Made by a program: the position numbers and the translations under genes | Assembly: GCA_017985985.1 (NCBI GenBank) | Contig: JAGNWK010000001.1 | Coordinates: 34,494-98,493, forward strand | Length of the DNA stretch: 64,000 nucleotides | Origin: Oligoflexales bacterium | Lineage (GTDB): Bacteria > Bdellovibrionota_B > Oligoflexia > Oligoflexales > Bog-1112 | Reading direction: 5' to 3' | The notes under the pieces: generated by a model | What the model was told of the DNA's origin: nothing | The model's database searches: none | The model's input: only the letters and a program-made list of their open reading frames with translations | In this document: positions 1 through 9,669 of the stretch, piece by piece | Numbering within the stretch: the first letter of the stretch is position 1 | Layout of the letters: each line of letters begins with the position of its first letter

Positions 1-2
1 AT

Positions 3-1253
3 GTCAAACAAAACGTCCTCATTTTAGGGCCGACAGGGGTCGGTAAAACCTACATGATCCGTCAAATCGCCAGACTGGTGGGCGTGCCTTTTGTGAAGGC
101 GGATGCTACCCGTTTCAGCGAGACGGGCTATGTCGGTGCGAATGTCGATGATCTCATCCGTGATCTTGTTCATCAGGCAGATGGTCATATCGAAAAGGCC
201 CAGTGTGGCATCATCTATCTGGATGAGGGCGATAAACTTGCTAGCGCTAGCCAGACGGGCCAGATGGGGGGACGCGACGTCAGTGGGCGTGGCGTGCAAC
301 TTGGTCTTCTGAAGCTCATGGAAGAGACTGAGCTTGATTTAAGGGCTGGCCATGATCCCGTCTCCCAGATGCAGGCCTTCATGGAGATGCAGCAGAAAGG
401 GAAGGTTGAAAAGCAAGTCGTCAACACGAGGCACATCCTATTTATCGTCAGCGGCGCTTTTACAGGCCTGGAGTCGATCATCTCGAAGCGCTTGAACAGA
501 AGTAAAATCGGCTTTACTCGTGAGACGGATAGAGTGGACCTCACAGATCAGATTCTGCAACATGCCTCGACTCAGGATTTTATCGATTTTGGGTTTGAAC
601 CGGAGTTTGTTGGTCGGCTTCCGGTACGAGTGGCTTGTCACCATTTGAATGAGGAGGCCCTTTGTCTGATCTTAGAAAATTCGGAAGGATCCATAGTTCA
701 GCAGTATAAGAATGCTTTCAAGGCTTATGGCATAGAAGCCGTTTTTACCCGCGAAGCTCTACAGGCGGTAGCATCGATGGCCGTGCAGGAAAAAACTGGG
801 GCTCGTGGCCTGATGACTATATTGGAAAGAGTCTTCAGAGATTATAAATTTGAGCTTCCTTCAGCTAACCTTGCTACGTTGGCTGTCACGGAAGATCTTA
901 TCCGACATCCACAAAGAGAATTGAAAAAAATACTTGAGATCGTAGAACAGGAGCATCAGCTCGAGGTCGATAAAGTGAGGGGCTTCGAGACGAAATTTGA
1001 AGAGAAATTTAAGATTCAGCTCCTTTTTGATAGGCAGGCTACGCGTTACCTCTGCCTGGAGGCGCAACGACTTAAGACCCCGATCGATGAGCTTTGCCGG
1101 AGCCTGCTTCTGAACTATGAGCATGGATTGAAATTGATTGAACAGAACACTGGGCAGCATCAGTTTACTTTAACGGAAGAACATCTGAAGAATTCTTCTC
1201 AAACGTTGGAAATGATGGTGAAGGAATCCTACACCAATAGGGTTTCTCGTTAG
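3..1253 (+). CDS. ClpX-like AAA+ unfoldase paralogue (5' end outside window)
   Basis: The reading frame is open from the left edge, so the start and any N-terminal domain are outside the window. The Walker A motif GPTGVGKT lies at about bases 30-53. It is followed by the ClpX-type block ADATRFSETGYVGANVDDL and a Walker B written IIYLDEGDKLAS, where ClpX normally has DEIDK. The lower half carries FEPEFVGRLPV and the sensor-2 GAR motif (KTGARGL), as in ClpX lid domains. The ORF runs about 100 residues beyond the lid. That extension (about bases 975-1150) resembles a degenerate second lid, with a matching pattern of hydrophobic residues. ClpX unfolds proteins for ClpP; this looks like a paralogue rather than housekeeping clpX, and its partner is unknown. 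Family call is confident, function is inference. Confidence 0.85.
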   Translation, partial: VKQNVLILGPTGVGKTYMIRQIARLVGVPFVKADATRFSETGYVGANVDDLIRDLVHQADGHIEKAQCGIIYLDEGDKLASASQTGQMGGRDVSGRGVQLGLLKLMEETELDLRAGHDPVSQMQAFMEMQQKGKVEKQVVNTRHILFIVSGAFTGLESIISKRLNRSKIGFTRETDRVDLTDQILQHASTQDFIDFGFEPEFVGRLPVRVACHHLNEEALCLILENSEGSIVQQYKNAFKAYGIEAVFTREALQAVASMAVQEKTGARGLMTILERVFRDYKFELPSANLATLAVTEDLIRHPQRELKKILEIVEQEHQLEVDKVRGFETKFEEKFKIQLLFDRQATRYLCLEAQRLKTPIDELCRSLLLNYEHGLKLIEQNTGQHQFTLTEEHLKNSSQTLEMMVKESYTNRVSR

Positions 1254-1279
1254 CTTCTTCAGTAGCAGGGGGGAGCATC

Positions 1280-1308
1280 CTAAAGAGGGGGGGGAACGCC
1301 CTCTTTAG
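1280..1308. terminator. Hairpin of the GGGAACG-loop family, terminator-like
   Basis: CTAAAGAGGG (1280-1289) pairs perfectly with CCCTCTTTAG (1299-1308) around a loop ending GGAACG. It lies between the ClpX-like stop and the ABC operon. It is followed by A residues, not T, on the plus strand, so it is not a textbook intrinsic terminator. Related hairpins occur at 5226, 51670 and 56945, and a right half at 5259. Confidence 0.5.
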
Positions 1309-1325
1309 AAAAAAGGAGATTAGTT

Positions 1326-2336
1326 ATGAAAAAATTTAATATCTACAGCATTTTTTGTTCATGTATCTGTGTTCTTTTTTTGACATCTCCACTGTCAGCT
1401 GCTTCCGAAGCTTCGGGGAAGCAAAAGGTGGAGAAGCCAAAAAAGAAAGTTTTCATAAGCCAGGTGGTAGATCACCCCGCTTTGAACGCTACGGCGAGAG
1501 GGATTGTCGACGCTCTTGCAGCTGCTGGTTATAAAAAAAATGAAAATCTAGATTTGAGGATAGAGTCTGCTCAAGCTCAGCTTCCCCTATCTGCTCAGAT
1601 CGCAAGTAGGTTTATGAGTCAAAAACCAGACGTGGTGGTTGCGATCGGAACTTTGTCAGCCCAGTCCTTTGCAAAGCAGGCTCGAGCTGGGGAAGTGAAG
1701 TTGATCTTTAGTTCGGTGACAGATCCCCTGGGAGCAAAACTCGTACGTAGCCTTGAAAAACCAGAGTACAATACGTCGGGGGTCTCTAATTTTGTAGAAC
1801 TTAAGCCGCAACTCTCTTTGTTTAAAGAAATTCAACCTAAACTCCTTAAAGTGGGAGTTCTCTATAGTTCAGGGGAACTGAATTCGGTCAGTGTCGTCCA
1901 TAAACTTGAGGCAGAGGCGACGGCCCTGGGACTTCAGCTCATCAAACAAACGGCATCACGAACGGCTGATGTTGCTCAGGCAGCCAGTAAGCTTGCTCAG
2001 CAAGTGGGTGCTATTTTTATAAGTAATGACAACACAGCGCTCAGTGGATTTCAGAGTGTTGTGCGGGCTGCTCAGCAGGCTCATATCCCCGTGTATGTTA
2101 GTGACTCAGATGCGGTGGAACTGGGTGCAGTCGCAGCTCTCGGGCCGAATCAGTATGCGATTGGTTTGCAGACGGGGCGTATGGTGGTTCGTGTTCTTGA
2201 GGGAGCAGATGTAAATCGAGAAGCGGTCGAATTTCCTGAGAAGACAGAGCTCTACCTTAATCCTAAAGCAGCCCAGAAGGCTGATCTCAGCTTCTCCAAG
2301 GAGCTTCTTAACCGTGCTACTAAGGTGCTGCTATGA
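1326..2336 (+). CDS. ABC transporter substrate-binding protein, TrpX-like (ABC_sub_bind family)
   Basis: Exported solute-binding protein of 336 residues. A signal peptide (basic start, hydrophobic core, cleavage near LSAAS) is followed by a Lys-rich linker and the two-lobed ABC_sub_bind fold. Recognisable stretches are VVAIGTLSAQSF, FSSVTDPLGAKL and VAALGPNQYAIGLQTGRM. Family members deliver tryptophan or other aromatic amino acids to a branched-chain-like permease. The start is preceded by AAGGAG. The gene overlaps the permease by ATGA, so the three ABC genes and rarA form one transcriptional unit. Substrate is inferred from the family; tryptophan uptake would fit a host-dependent bacterium but is not proven. 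Confidence 0.85.
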   Translation: MKKFNIYSIFCSCICVLFLTSPLSAASEASGKQKVEKPKKKVFISQVVDHPALNATARGIVDALAAAGYKKNENLDLRIESAQAQLPLSAQIASRFMSQKPDVVVAIGTLSAQSFAKQARAGEVKLIFSSVTDPLGAKLVRSLEKPEYNTSGVSNFVELKPQLSLFKEIQPKLLKVGVLYSSGELNSVSVVHKLEAEATALGLQLIKQTASRTADVAQAASKLAQQVGAIFISNDNTALSGFQSVVRAAQQAHIPVYVSDSDAVELGAVAALGPNQYAIGLQTGRMVVRVLEGADVNREAVEFPEKTELYLNPKAAQKADLSFSKELLNRATKVLL

Positions 2337-3184
2337 CATATGCGGAGATCTTGTCGAGTCTCGAGATTGGTTTGATCTATGGTGTTGTCGCCCTGGGGAT
2401 CTATCTTACGTTTCGAGTGATTGATTTCTCAGATTTGAGCTGTGATGGCAGCTTCGTTTCGGGGGCGGCCGCTTCTGCTGTAACTTTGAAAATGGGTTGG
2501 CACCCAGCGTTTGCTCTTCTGAGTTCTCTACTAGCTGGTGGCTTTGCTGGCCTTTTGACGTCCCTTCTTCATCTGCGCTTTCGCATAAGCCCTCTCTTGT
2601 CAGGGATCCTAACAGCCTTTATGCTCTATTCTCTCAATTTGAGATTGATGGGTGGTGTGCCCAATATCACTCTTCTTGATGAAATCAATATTTTTCATTT
2701 TGGTAAACCTCTGTTCATTTTGATGGCTATCTCTGCCTTGATTTGTTTGGGAGTGAGTTTTTTACTGGTCACTGATTTTGGGTTAGCTCTGCGCAGTCTG
2801 GCTCATAATCGGGATCTAGCAATGGTTGGTGGTGTTAGACTTTCTTCCTATACTTTGGTGGGCCTCGTTCTCAGCAATATTTTGATTGGGCTTGGGGGAG
2901 GACTGTTTTCGCAGCATCAGGGTTTTGTGGACGTGTCTCAGGGAACAGGCACTTTGATTATTGGTTTAGCAGCTCTTATGATCGGGGAAAAAATTCTTCC
3001 CTTTCGTTCGATTTGGCTAGCTTGTTTCGCCTGCTTTGCGGGTTCTATTCTTTATCGTTTTGCATTAGCGTTTGCTCTTCATAGTGATTGGCTTGGTTTG
3101 GAATCTGCGGATCTTAATCTTTTGACAGGCCTGATTTTGATCTTGATCATGTGTCTACCGCGTTTAGAGGGAGCGAAGGGATAA
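2333..3184 (+). CDS. ABC transporter permease, TrpY-like
   Basis: A 283-residue inner-membrane permease of the branched-chain-amino-acid type, with about eight hydrophobic segments. The N-terminal block GLIYGVVALGIYLTFRVIDFSDL and the later segment ALRSLAHNRDLAMVGG are typical of the permease partner of ABC_sub_bind proteins. It begins on the ATGA that ends the binding-protein gene, and its TAA is directly followed by the ATPase start, indicating translational coupling. A single permease gene implies a homodimeric channel. Confidence 0.87.
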   Translation: MTYAEILSSLEIGLIYGVVALGIYLTFRVIDFSDLSCDGSFVSGAAASAVTLKMGWHPAFALLSSLLAGGFAGLLTSLLHLRFRISPLLSGILTAFMLYSLNLRLMGGVPNITLLDEINIFHFGKPLFILMAISALICLGVSFLLVTDFGLALRSLAHNRDLAMVGGVRLSSYTLVGLVLSNILIGLGGGLFSQHQGFVDVSQGTGTLIIGLAALMIGEKILPFRSIWLACFACFAGSILYRFALAFALHSDWLGLESADLNLLTGLILILIMCLPRLEGAKG

Positions 3185-3949
3185 ATGTTGACGATCAAAA
3201 ATCTACAAGTCAAAGTGAATAGAGCAAGTAGGCTCGAACGGACTGTGATTCAAGATCTGAGTCTTCATGTTAAGGCCGGAGAATTCGTTCAAATCATCGG
3301 CAATAATGGGGCTGGTAAGTCCACCTTGTTTCATGCTTTGTCAGGTCACATGCCTCTTGCAGCAGGTCGTATCGAGATCGGGGGGCAGGACATAAGTGCT
3401 TGGCCCTATTTCAAGAGACCAGCTCTGATTTCCCGAGTCTTGCAAGATCCAGGACTGGCTGTGATGGATCAGATGAGCATAGAGGAAAATTTGAGTTTTG
3501 CTCTGCTGAGAGGTCGATGCCGCACCCTGCGGCTTCATAAAACGGTCTCTAGGCTTTCTTTCTTTAAAGACAGACTCGAGCAATTGGGAATGGGCCTTGA
3601 GTTAAGATGGGATGAGCCCTGTTCGCATCTTTCAGGAGGGCAGAGGCAGGCCCTCAGTCTGGTTATGGCGACGCTGATCCCCTCGAAGCTCCTTTTGCTC
3701 GATGAGATTACGGCAGCTCTGGACCCCAAAATGGCTGATCTTGTCATGAAGCTAACGGCTAAGATTGTAGAAGAGCAAAAGCAGACCACTATGATGATCA
3801 CCCACAATATGTCACACGCTCTTCACTATGGAGACAGAATCATACTGCTAGGGGCCGGTCGTATCATCAAAGAGTATACTGCTGAAGAAAAAGCTAAACT
3901 CACCCCTCTTGATCTTGCTGCTGTCTTCGAAGAGGCTGCTCAGGCATGA
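3185..3949 (+). CDS. ABC transporter ATP-binding protein, TrpZ-like
   Basis: A 254-residue ABC ATPase that powers the adjacent permease. Walker A is GNNGAGKST (about residues 38-46), the signature is LSGGQRQ, Walker B is LLLLDEITAALDP and the switch histidine lies in MITHNMSHAL. It starts at the base after the permease stop and overlaps rarA by ATGA. All catalytic motifs are intact, so the importer is probably functional. Confidence 0.9.
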   Translation: MLTIKNLQVKVNRASRLERTVIQDLSLHVKAGEFVQIIGNNGAGKSTLFHALSGHMPLAAGRIEIGGQDISAWPYFKRPALISRVLQDPGLAVMDQMSIEENLSFALLRGRCRTLRLHKTVSRLSFFKDRLEQLGMGLELRWDEPCSHLSGGQRQALSLVMATLIPSKLLLLDEITAALDPKMADLVMKLTAKIVEEQKQTTMMITHNMSHALHYGDRIILLGAGRIIKEYTAEEKAKLTPLDLAAVFEEAAQA

Positions 3950-5220
3950 AGCCAAGTTCAGCAGATCCGATTCCCTTAGCAGAAAAAGCTAGACCCAAGA
4001 AATTTGATGACTTGATCGGTCAGGAAAAAATCTGGGCGAGTGGGGCTCCCCTCAGACGCTTGGTGGAGGCAGATCGATTTTATTCGCTGATCTTTTGGGG
4101 CCCCCCTGGAACAGGAAAAACGTCTCTAGCACGGATGATTGGTCTGCATTCGGAACGTTCCTTGATCGAGCTTTCTGCTGTCGACTGTGGTGTCAAAGAT
4201 ATAAGGGAAGTTGTCGAGCAATCTGTCGAAAGAAAGCGTCTTCAGCAGAAGACTCTTATTTTGTTCCTCGATGAAATTCACCGTCTCAGCAAAAATCAAC
4301 AGGATGTATTGCTCCCAGCTATTGAAAAAGCGGACATCAAACTTATTGGAGCAACGACAGAGAATCCCTCGTTCACCGTCATTCACTCCCTTCTATCCAG
4401 AAGCCTGGTCTTTGCTTTTTCACTGATTAGCACCGAGAAGATGTCCGCCTTTCTGTCCGATAGATTGAAGCAGGAGAGGCCTGACATAGCAGAACAGATA
4501 CCCCCTGAGCTTGTTCAGATGTTGGCTCAGGCGGCCGGGGGAGATGCCCGTAGAGCTTTGAATCTCCTTGAGTCGATGATGGCGATTTATAATCCTGGGG
4601 ATGATCTTGAGAGCATCAAAAAGCTCATGGCCTCGATGGCCTTGCCCTTTGATAGGAAGGGCGACCAGCACTACGATACGATTTCAGCTTTGATCAAATC
4701 TATCCGAGCCTCGCATCCTGATGCTGCTTTACATTATCTAGCCCGTGCCTTGAGTCGCGGTGAGGATGCCGACTTCATCGCTAGACGGCTTATTATTCTG
4801 GCTTCTGAAGATGTCGGTAATGCGAATCCACAGGCCCTTGTTTGGGCGACATCTGCTGCGACAGCCTTACGTATGGTCGGGATGCCGGAGGGGAGAATCA
4901 TCCTCGCCCAGATCACGACACTGCTTGCTTCTTCTCCGAAATCGAATCGTTCCTATGTCGGGATCAATCAAGCTATGGCTGATGTCAAACTTTTTCCAGA
5001 GCTAGAGATTCCTTATCAGCTGCGGAATGCTCCAACCAAAATGATGAAAGATTTTGGCTATGGCAAGGACTACGTCTATGCGCACGATGACCTGGAGGGA
5101 GCCCGGCAGATGTCTTACTTGCCAGAAAAATTAAAAGGAAAAATTTACTACGCCCCCTCCGACCAGGGTCATGAAAAAAATATCAAGATCACTCTCGAAT
5201 ATTTAAAACCAAGATCATGA
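3946..5220 (+). CDS. rarA: Replication-associated recombination protein A (RarA/MgsA)
   Basis: A 424-residue AAA+ ATPase of the clamp-loader-related RarA/WRNIP1 family, which acts at stalled replication forks. Walker A is GPPGTGKTS, Walker B is LFLDEIHR, and the sensor region reads GATTENPSF. The C-terminal half includes [12 protein letters not shown] and [12 protein letters not shown], characteristic of RarA. Full length for the family. It overlaps the ABC ATPase by ATGA, an unusual operon partner, so expression is probably coupled to the importer. Confidence 0.95.
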   Translation: MKPSSADPIPLAEKARPKKFDDLIGQEKIWASGAPLRRLVEADRFYSLIFWGPPGTGKTSLARMIGLHSERSLIELSAVDCGVKDIREVVEQSVERKRLQQKTLILFLDEIHRLSKNQQDVLLPAIEKADIKLIGATTENPSFTVIHSLLSRSLVFAFSLISTEKMSAFLSDRLKQERPDIAEQIPPELVQMLAQAAGGDARRALNLLESMMAIYNPGDDLESIKKLMASMALPFDRKGDQHYDTISALIKSIRASHPDAALHYLARALSRGEDADFIARRLIILASEDVGNANPQALVWATSAATALRMVGMPEGRIILAQITTLLASSPKSNRSYVGINQAMADVKLFPELEIPYQLRNAPTKMMKDFGYGKDYVYAHDDLEGARQMSYLPEKLKGKIYYAPSDQGHEKNIKITLEYLKPRS

Positions 5221-5225
5221 AGACG

Positions 5226-5250
5226 GTGAGGGGAGGGAACGGCCCCTCAC
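5226..5250. terminator. Bidirectional hairpin between convergent rarA and RND genes
   Basis: GTGAGGGG (5226-5233) pairs with CCCCTCAC (5243-5250) around a 9-base loop containing GGGAACG. The whole 25-base block is the exact reverse complement of the hairpin at 51670-51694. A right-half copy of the 1280-type hairpin follows at 5259-5280. Position between convergent genes supports termination, though no strong T tract follows. Confidence 0.6.
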
Positions 5251-5290
5251 GAGATCAAGGAACGCCCTCTTTAGAAAAAAGAATAAAAGA

Positions 5291-8200
5291 TTATGGATTA
5301 AACTTACGTTGTTCTAGACGGGTCATAAGACTGTAGACACAGGGAACGATATAAAGGGTCAGAATGGTTGAAAGCAGAACTCCTCCGATCACAGCCACAG
5401 CCATTGGTTTTCTGGTTTCAGCTCCAGCTCCCCAGGCAAAAGCAGCAGGAAGAGCTCCTACGATGGTTGCGATAGACGTCATGAGTATGGGACGCAGACG
5501 ATTGGGACAGGCTGCCAGCAGAGCTTCACTTACATTTTTGCCTTCTGCTCGAGCTTGATTCGTAAAATCCACTAACAGAATGGAATTCTTTTTGACGATG
5601 CCCATAAGGAGGAGCAGTCCGATCATGCTGTACATGTTCAAAGATTGGTTTGTCACGAGCAAAGCAAGAAAGGCTCCGGAGATACTAAAGGGTAGTGCCA
5701 TCATGACGGTGATCGGATCTATAAAGCTATTAAATTGCGATGCTAAAACCATGTAGGCTACGATGAGGCCTAGGATGAAAGCCCATAGCAGACTTTTAAA
5801 TGTATTTTTAAAATCTTCTGAACTTCCTGTAAGGAGAGCGTTGTAGCCTGGAGGCAGGATGTTTTGGGAGACAGTCTTGACCGCATTGAGAGCGTCTTGT
5901 TGTGACTTCCCTTTAGTGATATTGCCAAAAACAGTGACGGCTCGAGAACGATCCGATCTGGAGACGGAAGACAGGGTGCTCTTTTCTTTGATTTCGACCA
6001 GATCCTGTAAACGAATCAATTCTCCTCGATTATTCCTCACATAAATTTTGTTGATTTTGTCGGTTCGGCCCTGTTCGTCTTCAAGAAGCTTAAGTTTGAT
6101 GTCATCGCGGTGTCCACCTCGCGGATAAGTCGATACGACTAGCCCACCGATCAGTGCGTTGATAGTGCTGCCAATGTCGGCGACAGATACACCCATGGCA
6201 CTTGCTCTTGCTCGCTTCGGTATGATCTGTAGTTCAGGCATGCCTGTCAGATAATCGGTATCGAGGTCCGTAACGAGACCAGATTTCTTTAATTCATCCA
6301 TGACAAGTTTGGTCAACTCACCCAGTTTGTCCCAGTCTGGACCTTGGATTGTAAATTCTAAGGGAAATCCTCGAGAAGCAGTAAACCCACGCATGGATAA
6401 GTCTTGCATGGTCACTTTGACATCGGGTGTTTTGTTAAGCTCCTCTCGGAAAATAGTCATTAATTCGGCTTGGGATCCTTCATGACCTAAGGTGGCTTCG
6501 ATCCCCCTCTCCCCTTTTGGTTTTAATGTGACAAACACCATTCCGCTGTTGACTTCTCCACCGCCAAAACCACCGATAGTGGCATAGTATCGGATGACCT
6601 CAGAACGCTTAGAAAGGAAGTCCTCAATTAGTTTCATTTTTTCATCAGTATAACTGAGTGCAGAACCAATAGGGGTTTTTAGCTTCACCATGAAGCGACT
6701 CTGGTCTTCAGGGGGAATGAACTCTTTGTTGATTTTTGATAAGGTCATAAAACTGAGCGAGAAGAAAACCAGAGAAAGGCTGATAACCAGCCAGCGAAAG
6801 CGGAGGGCTATCGACAAACTTTTTTTATAAAATTCCTTGAGGGCATGAAATCCTGCTTCTACTGACCGGCCAATAATCGTTGTTCGTTCTTCCACATTAA
6901 GAAACTGTGAGCAGCGCATGGGGGTAATCGTCAGAGCTTCTACGAGAGATAAGAGGACAGCAACGGTCATCGTCACTCCGAATTGCAGGAAGAAGCGTCC
7001 GATAATACCCTCCATAAAGGCAACCGGCAGAAAAATAGCGATGATCGACATAGTCGTGGCAATAGCCGCAAATGTAATTTCACGTGATCCCACTAAAGCA
7101 GCTTCTAATCGGCTTTTTCCCATTTCGCGATGACGAATAATATTTTCTAGCACCATAATGGAGTCGTCGACCACAATGCCGATGGCTAGAGATAGGCCCA
7201 GAAGAGTAAAGGTGTTCAGAGTGAAACCTGAAAAAGATAAAAAAATGAAACTGCCGACAATCGAGGTTGGTATAGAAAGGAGGACATTGAACGTAGAAGA
7301 CCAGGACCCTAGGAATAACCAGCAAACTAAAGCCGTTAATAAAGCAGATAACAGGAGCGTCCAATTCAAGTCCGCTACAGCCTCTTCGATGAATTTAGTA
7401 CTGTCAAAGTTGAGACCGAGCTGCATACCTTTCGGGAGGGTTTTTTCTAAGGTTTTAATTTTATTTCTTGTCGCTTGTGCTACAGCAACGGCATTCGCAC
7501 CCCTCTGTTTTTTGATCCCCAGACCCACGGCTGGTTTGCCGTTACCCCGACTGATCCGACGTATATCGTCAAGACTCTCATCAAGATAAGCCACTTTGGA
7601 AAGTGGAATAGGGGTGAAGTTGGGAGCGCCGCCACGAGTGTTGATGAAGATTTTTCCAAGCTCCTCAGCGCTGATAGCTTCACCTAAAGTTCTGACGTTA
7701 TATTCTCTTTTATGCTCATTGAGCCAGCCAGCTGGAGGTTCCCCGTGTTCCTTTGTGATAGCGGCTATAACGTCATGAACAGTCAGCTCATATTTGCGTA
7801 GTTTTTCATTAGAAACCCAAACCCGTAAGGCTGGAGCGATATATCCACCCAAGTTGATATCACCGACATCAGGTGTGGTTAGAAATTCTTGTTGAAGGTG
7901 ATCTTGTACGTAAATCATGAGATCACGTAAGGAATGGACGTCACTTTCCAAAGTGATCCACATAATAGGTTGATCTTCAGGGTTCGTTTTGGTGATGACG
8001 GGTGGATCCATTTGTTTAGGAAGTTTTTTGAGAGCTTCCGCTATTTTAGATTGAACATCTTGCACGGCAAGATCGATACTGCGGCTAATATCAAGTTGAA
8101 CAGTAACAGTTGCAGATCCATTTTTTGAAACCGAGGTGACGTGTTTTACCCCTTGAATCGACATGACTGCGTTCTCGACTACGTCTACTACATCCCGTTC

Positions 8201-8377
8201 CATCACCTCAGGGGCTGCTCCAGGCAGGGAAAGTCGTATCGTCACGACGGGAAAATCGACGTCTGGCAGTTGACTGATGCCCATGCGTGTGAAAGAAATT
8301 CCACCAAAAATAATCAGAAAGGACATGAGCATCCAGGCGAAGACTGGTTTTTTAATGGAAAGTTCTGAAATGAACAT
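5291..8377 (-). CDS. RND-family efflux pump permease (AcrB/MdtB-like, HAE1 type)
   Basis: A 1028-residue inner-membrane proton-driven drug exporter of normal length. It has the N-terminal FISELSIKKPVFAWM, the first-half proton-relay aspartates in IVVDDSIMVLEN (D404, D405) and the second-half lysine block GIVKKNSILLVDF. The two large periplasmic loops and about twelve membrane segments of the family are present. It lies 2 bases after a TolC-like gene on the minus strand, so channel and pump are co-transcribed. No periplasmic adaptor gene is in this operon, so the adaptor must come from elsewhere, possibly the 39-46 kb region. Substrates unknown. Confidence 0.95.
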   Translation of the reverse strand: MFISELSIKKPVFAWMLMSFLIIFGGISFTRMGISQLPDVDFPVVTIRLSLPGAAPEVMERDVVDVVENAVMSIQGVKHVTSVSKNGSATVTVQLDISRSIDLAVQDVQSKIAEALKKLPKQMDPPVITKTNPEDQPIMWITLESDVHSLRDLMIYVQDHLQQEFLTTPDVGDINLGGYIAPALRVWVSNEKLRKYELTVHDVIAAITKEHGEPPAGWLNEHKREYNVRTLGEAISAEELGKIFINTRGGAPNFTPIPLSKVAYLDESLDDIRRISRGNGKPAVGLGIKKQRGANAVAVAQATRNKIKTLEKTLPKGMQLGLNFDSTKFIEEAVADLNWTLLLSALLTALVCWLFLGSWSSTFNVLLSIPTSIVGSFIFLSFSGFTLNTFTLLGLSLAIGIVVDDSIMVLENIIRHREMGKSRLEAALVGSREITFAAIATTMSIIAIFLPVAFMEGIIGRFFLQFGVTMTVAVLLSLVEALTITPMRCSQFLNVEERTTIIGRSVEAGFHALKEFYKKSLSIALRFRWLVISLSLVFFSLSFMTLSKINKEFIPPEDQSRFMVKLKTPIGSALSYTDEKMKLIEDFLSKRSEVIRYYATIGGFGGGEVNSGMVFVTLKPKGERGIEATLGHEGSQAELMTIFREELNKTPDVKVTMQDLSMRGFTASRGFPLEFTIQGPDWDKLGELTKLVMDELKKSGLVTDLDTDYLTGMPELQIIPKRARASAMGVSVADIGSTINALIGGLVVSTYPRGGHRDDIKLKLLEDEQGRTDKINKIYVRNNRGELIRLQDLVEIKEKSTLSSVSRSDRSRAVTVFGNITKGKSQQDALNAVKTVSQNILPPGYNALLTGSSEDFKNTFKSLLWAFILGLIVAYMVLASQFNSFIDPITVMMALPFSISGAFLALLVTNQSLNMYSMIGLLLLMGIVKKNSILLVDFTNQARAEGKNVSEALLAACPNRLRPILMTSIATIVGALPAAFAWGAGAETRKPMAVAVIGGVLLSTILTLYIVPCVYSLMTRLEQRKFNP

Positions 8378-8379
8378 GT

Positions 8380-9669
8380 CTAATGAGTCCCGTTTAAAAT
8401 TTCATTTTGTTCTGCAGCAACGGTCAGGCCCATATAATCGCGATAGCCACTGATCTTCACATTGTCGAGGCTACGGATAGCAGCATCATGTTCTGACATC
8501 GCCTGAAGGACTTCCATATTAGAGGCGAGGCCAACGAGGTATTCTTTGTGCAGCATCTTCATATTTTTTTCTGCAAGATCTCTCCGGTTCGACAGTTCTT
8601 GAACTCGAAGAAGATCAGATTGAACGGTTTGGTGAAGGGAGCGAATTTCCTGTTCAGCACTCCGTTGGACTTGTTCTAGCGCTAGACTAGCTTGTTTTGC
8701 CTGTGAATGGGATTCAGAGATCTTTGATCTTAAAAGCCCTCCGTCATAGAGAGGGGCTGTGAGAGAAATACTGACATCCCAAGGGGTATTTTTCAAAACT
8801 CCTTCTCTGTAGGCATAGTAATTGCCGATGAAGTCAAGAGTTGGATAAACGGCTCGCTCTACCGCTTTTGAGTTTTCACTGGCTGCTGAAACTTTTAAAA
8901 GAGCGGCCTGTATCTCGGGTCTTGTTTGTATGTGCTCTAGATAGCTTTCTACGGGTCCCAGCTTGACGATCAAATTTTCTTTTACCAAGGATTGATCAGA
9001 AGGGTAGGCTGTTAAAAAGTGGAATATTTCACGTGCAATTTTTAAGGATCCTTCTATTTGGGCCATTTGTGCTTTTGTATTGGCTACAGAACTTTGCATG
9101 CTGAGAATTTCAGTTTGGCGAGAACGACCAATTTTAACTCGGTAGCTGAGTTCGCGGATACGTTTGTCGTAGTTGCGGAGTTCGTTTGCCATATTGAGGA
9201 GTTCTTTTTCCAGCGATAGAATTAAAAAATAATTTTGTAAAACATCTTGAAAGAGTAGTTTAATAGCTAATTTTTTTGATTTTTCTTGAGCTTTTTTTAG
9301 GATTTTTTTCTGTTCGATCATAGCTAACTCTTGGAACCCTCGGAAGAGGGGCTGCGTGAGGTTAATTTTCAATAAAGGCTGGGATCGTGGATTGAGATCG
9401 TTAGGTGATCTTGCTAAATGGGAATAAGTTGCCAGGGCTGTCACCGAAGGGAGGACGGCACTCAGGGCCTGCTTGTAGTGGCTCTCAGCCTGAATAATCA
9501 ACTCTTCTTGACTAGAAATCGTCTCACTTTTTTTAATAGCAGCCGATAGGGCGTCCTCTAAATTCACTGCAGTAGAGGATGCCTGTGATGGATTTGAAAA
9601 AGGGAAGAGACTTATGATGAAGAAGAAAAAGTATTTTTTTGTGAAAAAATATCTTTTAAGTTTTAACAC
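8380..9669 (-). CDS. TolC-like outer-membrane efflux channel
   Basis: A 429-residue outer-membrane factor with signal peptide (KKYFFFFIISLFPFSNPSQA). It shows the duplicated long-helix pattern of TolC proteins, including VNLEDALSAAIKKSE near the N terminus and the repeat-like second half from about residue 240. The start codon is GTG with GGAG upstream. It is the first gene of a two-gene operon with the RND pump, supplying the exit duct. Sequence resemblance to the two other TolC-like proteins of the window is loose, so it is not a recent duplicate. Confidence 0.9.
   Translation of the reverse strand: MLKLKRYFFTKKYFFFFIISLFPFSNPSQASSTAVNLEDALSAAIKKSETISSQEELIIQAESHYKQALSAVLPSVTALATYSHLARSPNDLNPRSQPLLKINLTQPLFRGFQELAMIEQKKILKKAQEKSKKLAIKLLFQDVLQNYFLILSLEKELLNMANELRNYDKRIRELSYRVKIGRSRQTEILSMQSSVANTKAQMAQIEGSLKIAREIFHFLTAYPSDQSLVKENLIVKLGPVESYLEHIQTRPEIQAALLKVSAASENSKAVERAVYPTLDFIGNYYAYREGVLKNTPWDVSISLTAPLYDGGLLRSKISESHSQAKQASLALEQVQRSAEQEIRSLHQTVQSDLLRVQELSNRRDLAEKNMKMLHKEYLVGLASNMEVLQAMSEHDAAIRSLDNVKISGYRDYMGLTVAAEQNEILNGTH

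Noticed and set aside
7158..7589. Long plus-strand frame inside the RND gene
   Set aside because: It is a shadow of the conserved RND coding sequence with no family resemblance.
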